This document shows positions 6,528 through 6,553 of a DNA stretch of 6,553 bases, in pieces. Every line of letters begins with the position of its first letter. Within the stretch, counting starts at the first letter, position 1. The notes under the pieces were generated by a model. That model ran no database searches. It had not been told where the DNA came from and saw only the letters and a list, made by a program, of their open reading frames with translations. Position numbers and translations under genes: made by a program. Source of the DNA: Rhodospirillales bacterium (GTDB taxonomy: Bacteria; Pseudomonadota; Alphaproteobacteria; Acetobacterales; Acetobacteraceae). Location of the stretch: the NCBI GenBank assembly GCA_015654825.1, contig JAATGE010000317.1, forward strand, positions 1 through 6,553, given 5' to 3'.

Positions 6528-6553
6528 GCCTTAAATTTTGACCTGTCAAAGGC
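6528..6553. repeat. Palindrome at the right window edge
   Basis: TTTGAC (6537-6542) and GTCAAA (6545-6550) form a perfect inverted repeat around a CT spacer. Outer arms GCCTT (6528-6532) and AAGGC (6549-6553) also match, using some of the same bases, and may continue beyond the window. It may be an operator, a terminator of a neighbouring gene or a dispersed palindrome. Confidence 0.35.

Larger units (their letters stand above)
6163..6553 (-). other. Intergenic region upstream of gene B
   Basis: No convincing gene is present in these 391 bases. Read toward gene B it holds the edge palindrome (6528-6553), two small GC hairpins (AGCGGC/GCCGCT at 6473-6488 and CGCGGCG/CGCCGCG at 6415-6439), a block of G-runs on the plus strand (6375-6455), a TTGACA box overlapped by an operator-like palindrome (6349-6363), an inverted repeat in the likely leader (6229-6276) and the ribosome binding site of gene B (6169-6174). 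Short open frames here have arginine- and proline-rich translations typical of chance reading of GC-rich DNA. Confidence 0.6.

Noticed and set aside
6506..6541. Short plus-strand frame ATG 6506 to TGA 6541 with a GGTGGAG upstream
   Set aside because: Only 11 codons before the stop; it could be a leader peptide but nothing supports translation.
6337..6549. Minus-strand 70-residue open frame upstream of gene B
   Set aside because: Pro/Gln/Arg-rich chance translation that runs through the G-run block and into the promoter-operator region; no family resemblance.

Overview
This is a GC-rich bacterial stretch. It holds two complete genes for glycerol use on the plus strand and two tandem genes for secreted repeat proteins on the minus strand. 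The pairs converge on an AT-rich palindromic element. The base composition, the wording of the GlpD protein and the style of the intergenic palindromes (an AT-rich one after glpK and a CCAGGGGGC/GCCCCCTGG hairpin at the left edge) suggest an alphaproteobacterium, perhaps Acetobacteraceae. That assignment is inference; there is no rRNA or other marker gene here.

Layout. Positions 1-115 hold two GC hairpins, possibly the end of an upstream transcription unit. Positions 116-248 look like a promoter (perfect TATAAT) and a strongly structured leader. glpD (249-1727, GTG start) and glpK (1724-3214, TTG start inside the glpD stop region) form a translationally coupled operon. GlpK phosphorylates glycerol to glycerol-3-phosphate, and GlpD oxidises that to dihydroxyacetone phosphate while reducing the quinone pool. 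No glycerol channel (glpF) or regulator (glpR) lies in the window.

Positions 3215-3385 are a convergent intergenic region with an AT-rich cloverleaf-like palindrome (3253-3325) and a GC hairpin (3350-3379). On the minus strand follow two paralogues, gene A (4756-3386) and gene B (6162-4807), separated by 50 bases and probably co-transcribed from B to A. Both encode exported proteins made of GloVer-type tandem repeats (the TIGR03803 family), whose function is unknown. Each carries exactly seven LYG-type units and a split first/last unit, which suggests a closed seven-bladed beta-propeller, and each has exactly four cysteines in matching places.

The 391 bases upstream of gene B (6163-6553) contain no convincing gene. 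They do carry a TTGACA box overlapped by a LacI/GalR-like palindrome, an inverted repeat in the presumed leader, a G-rich block and another palindrome at the window edge. The most interesting material is the paired propeller-like secreted proteins with their apparent operator, the structured glpD leader, and the AT-rich palindrome between the two units.
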